14,702 nucleotides of DNA from Bacilli bacterium. Lineage in GTDB: Bacteria; Bacillota_I; Bacilli_A; RFN20; CAG-826. The notes under the pieces were generated by a model. It saw only the letters and a program-made list of their open reading frames with translations, was not told where the DNA came from and did not search any database. The position numbers and the translations under genes are program-made. Below are positions 1 through 8,403 of this stretch, piece after piece; position 1 is the first letter of the stretch, and each line of letters starts with the position of its first letter. The stretch spans positions 1 through 14,702 of the forward strand of contig JAEDNC010000012.1 in NCBI GenBank assembly GCA_016302705.1, written 5' to 3'.

Positions 1-534
1 TTGCATATGAACAAATTAATCGTATTATCAGGTGTTCCAGGTTCTGGAAAATCATATTTCTGTAAGACTATTAAGAAAATTAAAGAGTCTCATATTTATA
101 TTGTGAGTAGTGACGAATTAAGAAGAGAAATCACTGGTCGACAATCTAATCTCAATGAAGACGAATTAATGTGGAAGATTTTCTTTTCCCTCGCTAAAAC
201 ATATTCTTTAGATAAAGAAGGAGTTGTCGTATTAGACGCTACTCACGTCTCTAAGAAAATGAGAGTGGACCGCAATAAGAAACTCAAACATTTGTTTGAA
301 GAAGTTGACTTAGTCATGTGGAATATTGATAAACAAATTGTTGCTAATCAAAATCTTCAAAGAGAATATCCAATTGCCCCAGATGTATTAGAAAGGTTTT
401 ATCAAATCTTAGAACTTCCTACGGAAGATGATGAAAAATTCTTTGATAAAATCATCATGGTTACATCTAATGATATTGCCCCAGTTATTCAAAAACTTGG
501 ACTATCAAGAAGTAGTGAAGAATTACCTCAATAA
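1..534 (+). CDS. Small P-loop kinase (AAA_33 / polynucleotide kinase-like)
   Basis: A 177-residue protein with a Walker A motif near its N-terminus (GVPGSGKS, residues 11-18 counted from the TTG at base 1). A hydrophobic strand ending in Asp (VVVLDATH, about residues 75-82) and a basic Arg/Lys-rich stretch after it fit the zeta-toxin/T4 polynucleotide kinase-like AAA_33 fold of small ATP-dependent kinases. The C-terminal part (YPIAPDVLERFYQILELP) resembles the lid and tail of such kinases. The substrate cannot be told; nucleic-acid ends, nucleosides and small metabolites are all possible. The frame is open from the first base. The TTG at 1 is one possible start, but the ATG at base 7 gives the more usual MNKLIVLSGVPGSGKS beginning, and no upstream sequence is available to look for a ribosome site. 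It ends in TAA and is followed by its own terminator, so it is transcriptionally separate from uvrA. Confidence 0.75.
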   Translation: MHMNKLIVLSGVPGSGKSYFCKTIKKIKESHIYIVSSDELRREITGRQSNLNEDELMWKIFFSLAKTYSLDKEGVVVLDATHVSKKMRVDRNKKLKHLFEEVDLVMWNIDKQIVANQNLQREYPIAPDVLERFYQILELPTEDDEKFFDKIIMVTSNDIAPVIQKLGLSRSSEELPQ

Positions 535-545
535 CAAATTAATTA

Positions 546-576
546 GGCCAAACGAGTAAAAAAGTTTGGCTTTTTT
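546..576 (+). terminator. Rho-independent terminator after the P-loop kinase gene
   Basis: GCCAAAC (547-553) pairs with GTTTGGC (564-570) across an A-rich 10-nt loop, followed at once by TTTTTT (571-576). It lies 12 nt after the kinase stop codon and separates it from uvrA. Confidence 0.88.
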
Positions 577-591
577 ATACTTTTCAAGAAA

Positions 592-607
592 TACACTCAT
601 ATGTGTA
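592..607. promoter_or_regulatory. Candidate operator dyad upstream of uvrA
   Basis: TACAC (592-596) and GTGTA (603-607) form a 5+6+5 inverted repeat touching the putative -35 hexamer of uvrA. The left half recurs directly: ATACACTCAT at 591-600 and ATACACTTAT at 637-646 differ at one base, and the second copy runs into the uvrA start codon. It does not match the Bacillus LexA/DinR box (GAAC-N4-GTTC). Operator function is an inference. Confidence 0.3.
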
Positions 608-634
608 GAAAGTTTTATTTTATTCAGTTAAAAT
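606..634 (+). promoter_or_regulatory. Putative sigma-A-type promoter of uvrA
   Basis: TAGAAA (606-611, 4 of 6 consensus) and TAAAAT (629-634, 5 of 6) are 17 nt apart. A start about 7 nt after the -10 falls near base 641, only about 4 nt before the uvrA ATG at 645, and no Shine-Dalgarno sequence is present. If right, the uvrA message is nearly leaderless. Confidence 0.45.
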
Positions 635-644
635 AAATACACTT

Positions 645-3470
645 ATGGAAAAGAACATCACCATTAAAGGTGCAAGAGAAAATAATTTAAAAAATGTTTC
701 AGTGACCATTCCTAAAGAATCACTGGTAGTTTTTACTGGTCTTTCTGGAAGTGGTAAATCCACTTTAGCGTTCGATACTTTGTTCGCTGAAGGTCAAAGA
801 AGATACATGGAATCTCTTTCTAGTTACGCTAGACAATTTTTAGGTAACTATGAAAAACCTGATGTTGATGTTATTGAAGGACTTGCTCCATCAATTGCTA
901 TCGATCAAAAATCAGTCTCTCATAATCCAAGAAGTACAGTTGGCACTGTTACTGAGATTTATGATTATTTAAGACTTCTATTTGGTAGAGTGGGAGTGCC
1001 GTATTGTCCAACTCATCACACTCCAATTATTTCATTTAGTCCTTCTAATATGACTGATATCGTTCTTTCCTATCCAGAAGGAACTAAAATTCAACTCCTT
1101 TCTCCAATTGTTCATGCGGAAAAAGGAACCCATAAAGAACTACTAGATAAAATTAGAGCAAATGGATTTGTTCGTTTAAGAGTGGATGGAGTTTTTACCT
1201 TAATTGAAGATGTTAAGCCACTAGAAAAAAATAATAAACACTCTATTGATATCGTGGTTGACCGTATTGTTGTTAAACCAGAAAATAGAGCGAGAATATA
1301 TGAATCAATTGAAACTGCGTTAGATTGGTCTAAAGGTCTTTTGGTTATTTATTCTGATATTGAAGAAAAAGTGCTTTCTGATCGTCATACCTGTCCAATA
1401 TGTGGTTTCTCAGTCCCAAAATTAGAGCCAAGATTATTCTCATTTAACGCTCCAATGGGATTTTGTCCTGATTGTAAAGGCTTAGGAATTAAGCGAGAAG
1501 CCGCTCCTGAACTATTAGTCCCAAATCCAAAATTATCTATTTCTAAAGGGGCTCTTGAATATTATAAGAATGTCGTTGGTACTCAAAACCTTGAATGGCA
1601 AGAATTCAAACTCCTTTGTGATTTATATAAGATTTCCATCGATGTTCCTTTTGAAGAACTCACTGATAAACAAAAACAAATCCTATTTTATGGATCTCCT
1701 GATATTCAAAAATATACATTACGCAGCAGCAGTGGTAACACGATGAACCGTGTTGGTTATATTGAAGGAGTTAAAACCAAGATTGAACGACTCTATCAAG
1801 AAACTAGTAGTGATTGGATGAGAGACTATTATGAGAAATTCATGAGAGATACAACTTGCACTACTTGTAAAGGAATGAGGCTTAATAAAGAAGCTTTAAG
1901 TGTCTTAATTGATGGCAAGAACATTTATGATGTTACCTGCATGCAACTAGGAGAACTTAAAACTTGGATTTCTTCATTATCGTCTAAACTCAAAGATAAT
2001 GATTTAACTATTGCGAATATGGTCATTAGAGAAATTGAATCTCGCGTTTCTTTCTTGTGCGATGTCGGATTAGATTATTTAACTTTATCTCGTATGGCGA
2101 TGACTCTTTCAGGAGGAGAAAGCCAAAGAATTAGACTCGCTACTCAAATCGGTTCTAAATTAACTGGCATTATGTATGTTCTTGATGAACCTAGTATTGG
2201 TCTACATCAAAAAGATGATGAAAGATTAATTGAATCTTTGAAAAAAATGAGAGATATCGGCAACACTCTTGTGGTTGTTGAACACGATGAAGAAACCATT
2301 AGACAAGCAGATTATGTTGTTGATATTGGTCCAAGAGCGGGCATCCACGGAGGAGAAATTGTCTACGCGGGTGATGTTCCTGGATTACTTAAATGTGAAA
2401 ATAGTCTTACTAGTGATTACTTAACTGGTAGGAAAAAGATTGATGTTCCTAAAACTAGAAGAAAAGGAAACGGCAAGTTTTTAGAGATAAATGGGGCGAA
2501 AGTTAATAACTTAAGAAATATTAATGTTAAGTTCCCGCTTGGTACTTTTATCGCGGTTACGGGAGTTTCTGGAAGCGGTAAATCCTCATTAGTAAACCAA
2601 ACATTATATTTACAACTCGTTAAATATTTTACTGGTAAAGAAGTATTCCCTGGACCAGTTAAGTCTATGAATGGACAAGAATATATCGATAAAGTAATTA
2701 ATGTTTCTCAAGAACCAATTGGAAGAACTCCAAGAAGTAACCCTGCTACATATATCAAATTATTTGATGAAATTAGAGATTTATTTGCTAATACGGTAGA
2801 GGCAAAAGCGAGAGGTTTTGACAAAGGAAGATTCTCTTTTAATGTCACTGGAGGAAGATGTGAAAAATGCGAAGGAGCAGGTGTAACCCGCGTTCCGATG
2901 AATTTCTTGCCAGATGTCTATGTTAAGTGTGATGCATGTAACGGAAAAAGATATAACGAAGAAACCTTACAAGTCACTTACAAAGGCAAAAACATTTACG
3001 AAGTTTTAGAGATGACTGTTGAAGACGCTTTAGAATTCTTTACCAACCATCCAAAAATTAAACATAAAATTCAAACTCTATATGATGTGGGTCTTGGTTA
3101 TATCAAAATTGGTCAACCTGCAACCACACTTTCTGGAGGAGAAGCCCAAAGAGTTAAACTCGCTTATGAGCTTCAAAGAAAACCAACAGGAAGAACTTTA
3201 TATATCTTAGATGAACCAACTACTGGTTTACATTCTCATGACGTTAAACAATTAATCGCAGTGTTACAAAGGATTGTTGATCATGGAGACACTGTTTTAG
3301 TTATTGAACACAACTTAGATGTTATTAAAGTTGCAGATTACATCATTGATATCGGTCCTGATGGAGGAGATAGAGGCGGCAAAGTCATCGCTACTGGAAC
3401 TCCAGAACAAATCAGTAAGAGCAAAGTCAGTTATACTGGACAATATTTAAAGAAAGTTTTAGGTGAATAA
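645..3470 (+). CDS. uvrA: Excinuclease ABC subunit A, UvrA
   Basis: UvrA is the damage-recognition ATPase of nucleotide excision repair; it works as a dimer that loads UvrB at bulky DNA lesions. The 941-residue length is normal and both ABC modules look intact. Module I has Walker A GLSGSGKS (residues 32-39), the CX2C-X20-CX2C zinc site (Cys 250, 253, 274, 277), signature LSGGE (488-492) and Walker B VLDEP (about 512-516). Module II has Walker A GVSGSGKS (640-647), a second zinc site (Cys 739, 742, 762, 765) and signature LSGGE (829-833). The ATG at 645 gives the family's standard N-terminus (ITIKGARENNLKN). It lacks a ribosome-binding site and sits just downstream of a putative -10, so initiation may be leaderless. 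In Listeria and Bacillus uvrB lies next to uvrA; here the upstream neighbour is an unrelated kinase. The stop is 1 nt before the lgt ATG, so uvrA probably heads the operon. Confidence 0.98.
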   Translation: MEKNITIKGARENNLKNVSVTIPKESLVVFTGLSGSGKSTLAFDTLFAEGQRRYMESLSSYARQFLGNYEKPDVDVIEGLAPSIAIDQKSVSHNPRSTVGTVTEIYDYLRLLFGRVGVPYCPTHHTPIISFSPSNMTDIVLSYPEGTKIQLLSPIVHAEKGTHKELLDKIRANGFVRLRVDGVFTLIEDVKPLEKNNKHSIDIVVDRIVVKPENRARIYESIETALDWSKGLLVIYSDIEEKVLSDRHTCPICGFSVPKLEPRLFSFNAPMGFCPDCKGLGIKREAAPELLVPNPKLSISKGALEYYKNVVGTQNLEWQEFKLLCDLYKISIDVPFEELTDKQKQILFYGSPDIQKYTLRSSSGNTMNRVGYIEGVKTKIERLYQETSSDWMRDYYEKFMRDTTCTTCKGMRLNKEALSVLIDGKNIYDVTCMQLGELKTWISSLSSKLKDNDLTIANMVIREIESRVSFLCDVGLDYLTLSRMAMTLSGGESQRIRLATQIGSKLTGIMYVLDEPSIGLHQKDDERLIESLKKMRDIGNTLVVVEHDEETIRQADYVVDIGPRAGIHGGEIVYAGDVPGLLKCENSLTSDYLTGRKKIDVPKTRRKGNGKFLEINGAKVNNLRNINVKFPLGTFIAVTGVSGSGKSSLVNQTLYLQLVKYFTGKEVFPGPVKSMNGQEYIDKVINVSQEPIGRTPRSNPATYIKLFDEIRDLFANTVEAKARGFDKGRFSFNVTGGRCEKCEGAGVTRVPMNFLPDVYVKCDACNGKRYNEETLQVTYKGKNIYEVLEMTVEDALEFFTNHPKIKHKIQTLYDVGLGYIKIGQPATTLSGGEAQRVKLAYELQRKPTGRTLYILDEPTTGLHSHDVKQLIAVLQRIVDHGDTVLVIEHNLDVIKVADYIIDIGPDGGDRGGKVIATGTPEQISKSKVSYTGQYLKKVLGE

Positions 3471-3471
3471 T

Positions 3472-5034
3472 ATGGTACCTTTGATCTTTATGATTATCTT
3501 TATTATCGCTGCATTAGCCATTTTTGGTTTTGCAATTTATAAAGCAATCAAAATAGTGAAATTTCCAATGCCAAAAACAATTAATTATCCTCAAGAGATA
3601 AAAATGTTTATTTATCTAATTGGAGCGATTGGGATTTCAACAGTTTTAATCTTTGTCTTTTTGGCGATGTATCAACTTTATCCACTTGCCCCTGGAGATT
3701 GGGCATCTTTAATATTCGGTTCTTTAATCTTTGGATTATCAATCCCAACATTCGTTTTGTCTTTTATTCTTCATTATTATGGTAAAGAAATCGAATCAAA
3801 GATTGATAAAAAATTATTTATCACCATTATCGCAAGTGGAATTATTTTCTTTATTGGCTTATGGCTACTCACTAATGGAATTGCTGATTATCTTGTTTAT
3901 CCTTTAGTTAATGGAATTAATTTCTCAAAAGGATTTGTTACTCCTGCTATGGGAGCATCTAATAAACCTAATTTAGCGTGGTATGCGATTTGTATCTTAG
4001 GTGGTGCTTTATTAGTCTATGCGATTTGTGACCATAGATTTTATGTTGAATATGGAAAACATGGCATCTTAGAATCCACTTTATTTGTTGCTTTTCCTGC
4101 TGGTATTGTCTTTGCTCGACTTGGATATGTTATCGGAGAATGGGAACACGGAGGATTTGCTGAAAGAGTTGCTAACGGAGAGTGGTGGTCAATCTTTGCT
4201 GCTTGGGAAGGTGGACTCACTGTTATTTCTGGTGCATTAGGTGGCATCATTATCGGTGTCATTTGGTTTATTTGGAGAAATAGGAAATATTCTATTTGGA
4301 TTGCTATGGATGTAATTGTTCCATGTATTTTAGTTGCCCAAGCAGTTGGTAGATGGGGTAACTTCTTTAACTGTGAAGTTCATGGTAATTTAGTCAATGC
4401 TTCTGAATGGTGGTTCTTACCAAAGATTATCGCTAATAATGCGGCATTCTCTGAAAGTGGAGGTTGGGCTCCTGATGGAAAAATCTATGTTCCATTATTC
4501 TTTATAGAATTCCTTACTAACTTAACTGGATATTTCTTAATTAGATTTGCCATCGGAAAAGGATTAAGAAAATATCTCGAACTTGGTGATTTGTCCGCTT
4601 CTTATATTATTTGGTATGGCATGACTCGTGTTGTCTTAGAACCACTTAGATTTAGTGCTTATAATATGGGTAATGATGGTTATTATAGCTGGATGTGGTC
4701 TATCGTCTTTGTTTTAGGTGGAGCATTTGCTATCGCGTTAAACCATGTAGTGAGACATATTATTCGTTTGAAAAAGAAAGAACCTTTTATCGCTAATGTT
4801 AATAAGCCTTTCTCTTTTGGAGTAGCAGGTACTTTGTTAGTAGTTGGTTTAGCCTTAGTTATTTTAGGAAGCGTTTTTATGGGAACAAATGTTCAATCAA
4901 ATTCCCTTGAATTTAATAAATTTAATAACGGATTCATCCTTTTAATTGTCGGATTAAGTGTCTTACTTATGCTTGTTTGTTCGGCAATTTATATCGCTCA
5001 AGGTTTTAGAAAAGAGAAAGCTAATGAAAAATAA
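3472..5034 (+). CDS. lgt: Prolipoprotein diacylglyceryl transferase, Lgt (extended form)
   Basis: Lgt transfers diacylglycerol from phosphatidylglycerol to the lipobox Cys of prolipoproteins, the first step of lipoprotein maturation in the membrane. The signature is GRWGNFFNCEVHG from residue 293, matching E. coli GRIGNFINGE with its essential Arg and Asn; WYGMTR (Arg 386) matches the second essential Arg region, and ARLGYVIGEW (from 215) and WEGG (245-248) are further family blocks. The HGG segment with the E. coli His103 is replaced by VISGALGG. At 520 residues it is much longer than the usual 260-300: the core is preceded by about 150 residues with several membrane segments and followed by about 100 residues with more. 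The ATG at 3472 is preferred because AGGTGA (3461-3466) sits 5 nt upstream; a GTG at 3463 would add three residues and overlap uvrA. hprK, which lies between uvrA and lgt in Bacillus and Listeria relatives, is missing. Confidence 0.93.
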   Translation: MVPLIFMIIFIIAALAIFGFAIYKAIKIVKFPMPKTINYPQEIKMFIYLIGAIGISTVLIFVFLAMYQLYPLAPGDWASLIFGSLIFGLSIPTFVLSFILHYYGKEIESKIDKKLFITIIASGIIFFIGLWLLTNGIADYLVYPLVNGINFSKGFVTPAMGASNKPNLAWYAICILGGALLVYAICDHRFYVEYGKHGILESTLFVAFPAGIVFARLGYVIGEWEHGGFAERVANGEWWSIFAAWEGGLTVISGALGGIIIGVIWFIWRNRKYSIWIAMDVIVPCILVAQAVGRWGNFFNCEVHGNLVNASEWWFLPKIIANNAAFSESGGWAPDGKIYVPLFFIEFLTNLTGYFLIRFAIGKGLRKYLELGDLSASYIIWYGMTRVVLEPLRFSAYNMGNDGYYSWMWSIVFVLGGAFAIALNHVVRHIIRLKKKEPFIANVNKPFSFGVAGTLLVVGLALVILGSVFMGTNVQSNSLEFNKFNNGFILLIVGLSVLLMLVCSAIYIAQGFRKEKANEK

Positions 5035-5671
5035 AAAATATGAAGTTGTTCTTTTCGATTTAGATGGAACGGTTCTTGATTCAGATCCGATGATTTTAAA
5101 GACCATGAATATCCTTTATGATAAATATCGTGATGGAGTTAGAACCCCAAAAGAAAAAGTCTATTATTTTTCTGGACCACCAATTAGAGACACTTTAAGA
5201 AATGAATTCCCTCATTTAGATGGAGAATTTATCTTCCAAGAGTTCGCTAAAGAGTCGAGAAAATTATATAAATCTCATATCTTCCCTTATCCACATAGTA
5301 AGGAAGTTTTACTTAAACTCAAGCAAGAAGGTTTTAAATTAGGCGTTGTCACTAATAAGTTACATCACTTATCTGAATACGCTTTAAAGTGTATTGATTT
5401 AACTGGAATATTTGAAATTATTGTCGGCTTTGATGACGTCAAAGTTGGAAAGCCTGATAAAGAAGGCGTTCTTAAAGCAATTGATTATTTTAATGGAACA
5501 CCTGAAAAAACAATTTATATTGGTGATAATAAAAGTGATTTAGATACCGCGAATAATTCTGGAGTTGATTGCGCTTTAGTGTCTTGGGGACCGCGTGTTC
5601 TCCCTAAAGAAATCGCTCCAAAATATAAAATTGATTCATATTTAGATTTGGAAGGCATTTTATATGAGTAA
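5024..5671 (+). CDS. HAD-superfamily phosphatase, PpaX/Gph-like
   Basis: A 215-residue haloacid dehalogenase hydrolase with all four motifs: DLDGT (nucleophile Asp 12, acid Asp 14), VVTNK with Thr 110, the Lys of VGKP (Lys 143), and GDNKSD (Asp 168, Asp 172) for magnesium. The insertion after motif I fits the helical cap of the phosphoglycolate phosphatase/PpaX group. In Bacillus, ppaX follows lgt and hydrolyses the pyrophosphate released by HPr kinase/phosphorylase. The position here argues for a PpaX-type origin, but hprK is not at this locus, so pyrophosphate, phosphoglycolate or another small phosphate ester remain possible substrates. The ATG at 5024 is chosen because it gives the standard N-terminus (KYEVVLFDLDGT) and overlaps the lgt end by 11 nt; the frame stays open to 4958, but that extension is not family-like. 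It overlaps trxB by 8 nt, implying translational coupling. Confidence 0.88.
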   Translation: MKNKKYEVVLFDLDGTVLDSDPMILKTMNILYDKYRDGVRTPKEKVYYFSGPPIRDTLRNEFPHLDGEFIFQEFAKESRKLYKSHIFPYPHSKEVLLKLKQEGFKLGVVTNKLHHLSEYALKCIDLTGIFEIIVGFDDVKVGKPDKEGVLKAIDYFNGTPEKTIYIGDNKSDLDTANNSGVDCALVSWGPRVLPKEIAPKYKIDSYLDLEGILYE

Positions 5672-6578
5672 GATCTATGAATGTTTAATCATTGGCGCTG
5701 GTCCTAGTGGAATAGGCGCCGCCATCAAGCTACATCAAGCCGGAGTAGAAGTAGCAATCATTGAAATGTCTACTCCTGGAGGAAAAATCAATGTTGCACC
5801 TCGAGTTGATAACTACCCAGGACAACATGAAATCGAAGGACCAGATTTAGCAGTTATCTTCTTTGAAAGACTAATGAAAGAAGGAGTGGAATTTATTGGA
5901 GACGAGATTACCTCTTTAACTAAAGATGGAGATACTTTTGTTCTTACTGGCAAAAGTTCTACTTATTATGCAAAGACTGTTTATATCGCTACTGGAACAG
6001 TTGAAAGAAAAGTCGGTCTTCCTTTAGAAGAAGAATTATTTGGACATGGATTAAGCTATTGCGCTCTTTGTGATGGCCATTTTTTTAAAGGACAAGATGT
6101 TTTAGTTATCGGTGGAGGTAACGCTGCTTTAAAAGAAGCAATTCACCTTGCTGGACTTACTAAACATTTATATGTCATTCACCGTCGTAACGAATTTAGA
6201 GGTTCTAATAAATTAGTTGATGAATTACGCGCTAAAGATAATGTCACCATTATGACCCCATATATTCCTGTGGAATTTATTAAAGAAGGAGACCATCTCG
6301 TGGGAGTGAAGATTCAAAACAAAGAAACTCTAGAGGAGCAAGTTTTAACTGTTCAAGGTGTTTTCCCTCTTGTTGGTCAAAACCCAAATACAGCCTTTAT
6401 TAATATCGATGTAAAAAATGAATGGGGAAATATTCCTGTTGATAAACAAATGATGACAAGAGTCCCAGGAGCTTTCGCTGGCGGAGATGTTCTTCCACGC
6501 GATATCCGTCAAATCTATTTAGCAGAACATGATGGCGTGGTTGCGGCAAAATCAATTATGGGGTATTTAGGAAAATGA
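5664..6578 (+). CDS. trxB: Thioredoxin reductase, TrxB
   Basis: A flavoprotein that passes electrons from NADPH to thioredoxin in the cytoplasm. The 304 residues show the expected order: FAD-binding GAGPSG (residues 11-16), redox-active CALC (Cys 133 and Cys 136) followed by DG, the NADPH-domain GGGNAA (150-155), the NADPH-phosphate motif HRRNEFRGS, and the C-terminal FAD motif GGDVLPRDIRQ. The usual dithiol is CATC, so Leu for Thr is a small variation; both cysteines are kept. HRR in the NADPH site argues for an NADPH-dependent enzyme rather than a ferredoxin-NADP reductase, which lacks the CxxC. The start lies within the end of the HAD gene (8-nt overlap) and the TGA stop overlaps the rapZ ATG (ATGA, 4 nt). 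Placement between ppaX and rapZ is the conserved Firmicutes order. Confidence 0.96.
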   Translation: MSKIYECLIIGAGPSGIGAAIKLHQAGVEVAIIEMSTPGGKINVAPRVDNYPGQHEIEGPDLAVIFFERLMKEGVEFIGDEITSLTKDGDTFVLTGKSSTYYAKTVYIATGTVERKVGLPLEEELFGHGLSYCALCDGHFFKGQDVLVIGGGNAALKEAIHLAGLTKHLYVIHRRNEFRGSNKLVDELRAKDNVTIMTPYIPVEFIKEGDHLVGVKIQNKETLEEQVLTVQGVFPLVGQNPNTAFINIDVKNEWGNIPVDKQMMTRVPGAFAGGDVLPRDIRQIYLAEHDGVVAAKSIMGYLGK

Positions 6579-7438
6579 AAAACTTTATCGTAATTACTGG
6601 CCCTGCTGGATGTGGCCTTTCAAGTGCAGAATATGTTTTTGAAGAACTTGGTTATTTTGTCGTTAAAAATATTCCATCCGAATCAGTTAATGTCGTTATT
6701 GATAATTTATTATCAAAAGAAAATAAGATAAAAAATATTTGCTTTGTCTCTCATGCGATTGAGGCAAAGGCCACAATTGAAACGATCAAAAAAAGAAAAG
6801 ACGCTAATTTTAGAATCATTATTGTCAATTGTGATAAAGATGAATTATTAAAAAGATATGCATTGACTCGTAGAGTTCACCCTCGTAGTGTTACTAGTAA
6901 GATATCTGCTACTGAAGCTATTGAACAAGATATTCAAGATATTTTATCTGTTGTCCATGAAGCTGATTTCTATGTTGATACTACTTCTTTAACGGTGAAA
7001 CAATTTAGAGCGAAACTCTATCAATTCATTGAAAATGTCGAAGAGCAAAAGATTACCGGAGTTACTTTCATTTCTTTTGGAATTAAAAACGGCATTCCTC
7101 AAGGTATTGATACTTTCTTTGATGTGAGATTAATTCCTAATCCATATTGGGTAGAAGAGCTTAAGACTTTGACAGGAGCGGATAAAGAAGTTATTGATTA
7201 TATGAATTCTTTCCCAATCACTAAAGAAGTTATTGATAATTTAACTCTACATTTAACTAGACACCTCAAAGAGATCGCTAAAAGTGGTAGAGGCAATTAT
7301 ACGATTGGCATTGCCTGTAGTGGAGGTCAACACCGTTCCACATATGTCGCTAACTATTTAGCGGAATATTTTTCTAAAGATTATCGTACTCAAGCAATTC
7401 ATAGAGATTGCCCACAATTAAATAAAGAAAGTGATTAG
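6575..7438 (+). CDS. rapZ: RapZ/YvcJ family protein with altered Walker A motif
   Basis: 287 residues, the usual length for the RapZ (YvcJ) family, which has an N-terminal P-loop domain and a C-terminal domain that in E. coli RapZ binds small RNAs and glucosamine-6-phosphate. B. subtilis YvcJ is a nucleotide-binding protein affecting competence. The C-terminal half is well conserved: FDVRLIPNPYW (Asp 183-Arg 185 within it) and CSGGQHRS (248-255). The N-terminal fold is recognisable (ELGYFVV, ALTRRVHP), but the P-loop reads GPAGCGLSS (9-17), with Leu 15 where the nucleotide-binding Lys should be. ATP/GTP binding or hydrolysis is therefore probably weak or lost, while the C-terminal function may remain. 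Family membership is secure; the functional statement is inference. It overlaps trxB by 4 nt and is followed after 2 nt by whiA; yvcK, normally between them, is absent. Confidence 0.93.
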   Translation: MKNFIVITGPAGCGLSSAEYVFEELGYFVVKNIPSESVNVVIDNLLSKENKIKNICFVSHAIEAKATIETIKKRKDANFRIIIVNCDKDELLKRYALTRRVHPRSVTSKISATEAIEQDIQDILSVVHEADFYVDTTSLTVKQFRAKLYQFIENVEEQKITGVTFISFGIKNGIPQGIDTFFDVRLIPNPYWVEELKTLTGADKEVIDYMNSFPITKEVIDNLTLHLTRHLKEIAKSGRGNYTIGIACSGGQHRSTYVANYLAEYFSKDYRTQAIHRDCPQLNKESD

Positions 7439-7440
7439 TA

Positions 7441-8403
7441 ATGGAAAAGCAAATCACTTTTTCAACTGCGGTCAAAGAAGAAATCGTAAATGGAGTAGAA
7501 CTTTCTAAGGAAAGGCTGCTTGCTTTATTAAGTGCTTATATCCGTATAAACGGAGTAATTTCGTTTGTAAACAAAGAAGTTGCCGTTATTTTAAAAAGTG
7601 AAAACGCTAAAATTATTAAATTTATCTATAAGAGTTTAAAGGAGCATTTTCCTTCTACTCCGATGGTTTTAGATTACAAAAAGAAAAGTAATAACAAGAA
7701 GAAAACTACTTATCTATTAAAGATTGAAAATGCAGAAGAGTTATTAGATGAACTTTCTGTCAGTTATTTAGAAGGAAAGATTTCTAAAGAAATAGTTTAT
7801 GATGACGAAACTATCAGTGGATATTTAGCAGGTGCTTTCCTTGCTAGTGGATCGATTAATTCTCCAGAGACGAGTAATTATCATTTAGAGATTTCAATTG
7901 TTAACGAGAATTATGCGAAATGGTTATCTAAACTCTTTATGAAATATAAGAAGATTGAGATGGAACCAAAAATTACATCTCGTCGAGATAGATATATTAT
8001 CTATTTTAAAAAGAGCGACCAAATATCGAATTTCTTAATTGTTATCGGAGCGACAAACTGCTGTATGGAATTTGAAAACCAAAGAGCGTATCGCGATTTC
8101 TCTAATAACGCGAATCGATTAACAAATTTAGATACCGCTAATTTGAATAAGACCATGGAGATATCCTTAAGACAAATCGAAGAGATTAAATATATCGATG
8201 ATGTTTTAGGAATTCATAATTTTCATAATCCAAAAAAAGAGATGCTTTGTTATTTACGTTTAGATAACGAATCAGCGTCAATGAGTGAATTAGCAAATAT
8301 GTTATCAAAAGAATTTGGATACACAATTACAAAAAGTAATGTAAATCATCTCTTTAGAGATCTTCACGAGTTATATCTTAAATTAAAAGGAATAAAAGTA
8401 TGA
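7441..8403 (+). CDS. whiA: WhiA family DNA-binding regulator
   Basis: WhiA proteins join a degenerate LAGLIDADG homing-endonuclease-like domain to a C-terminal helix-turn-helix. In Streptomyces they control sporulation; in Bacillus the protein affects cell division and chromosome segregation. The 320-residue protein has the N-terminal WhiA domain (about 1-100), the core SGYLAGAFLASGSINSP (126-142) equivalent to the family's RGAFLAGGS segment, and a C-terminal helix-turn-helix (about 273-312, including MSELANMLSKEF and TKSNVNHLFRDL). A basic Lys-rich patch (about 80-90) is a local feature. The ATG is 2 nt after the rapZ stop and has no strong ribosome site, so coupled translation is likely. 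The TGA stop overlaps the next gene's ATG by 4 nt. The rapZ-whiA order supports the call, although yvcK is missing between them. Confidence 0.95.
   Translation: MEKQITFSTAVKEEIVNGVELSKERLLALLSAYIRINGVISFVNKEVAVILKSENAKIIKFIYKSLKEHFPSTPMVLDYKKKSNNKKKTTYLLKIENAEELLDELSVSYLEGKISKEIVYDDETISGYLAGAFLASGSINSPETSNYHLEISIVNENYAKWLSKLFMKYKKIEMEPKITSRRDRYIIYFKKSDQISNFLIVIGATNCCMEFENQRAYRDFSNNANRLTNLDTANLNKTMEISLRQIEEIKYIDDVLGIHNFHNPKKEMLCYLRLDNESASMSELANMLSKEFGYTITKSNVNHLFRDLHELYLKLKGIKV

Noticed and set aside
3463..3471. GTG at 3463 as the start of lgt
   Set aside because: The ATG at 3472 has AGGTGA at a good 5-nt distance; the GTG would lie inside that element.
4041..4262. 73-codon minus-strand frame inside lgt, and similar minus-strand frames in the nucleotidyltransferase, gap and pgk genes
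   Set aside because: All lie opposite well-conserved coding sequence and have no promoter, ribosome site or family match.
4958..5023. Upstream extension of the HAD phosphatase frame to 4958
   Set aside because: The added 22 residues lie deep in lgt and are not family-like; the ATG at 5024 gives the typical beta-strand-DLDGT beginning.
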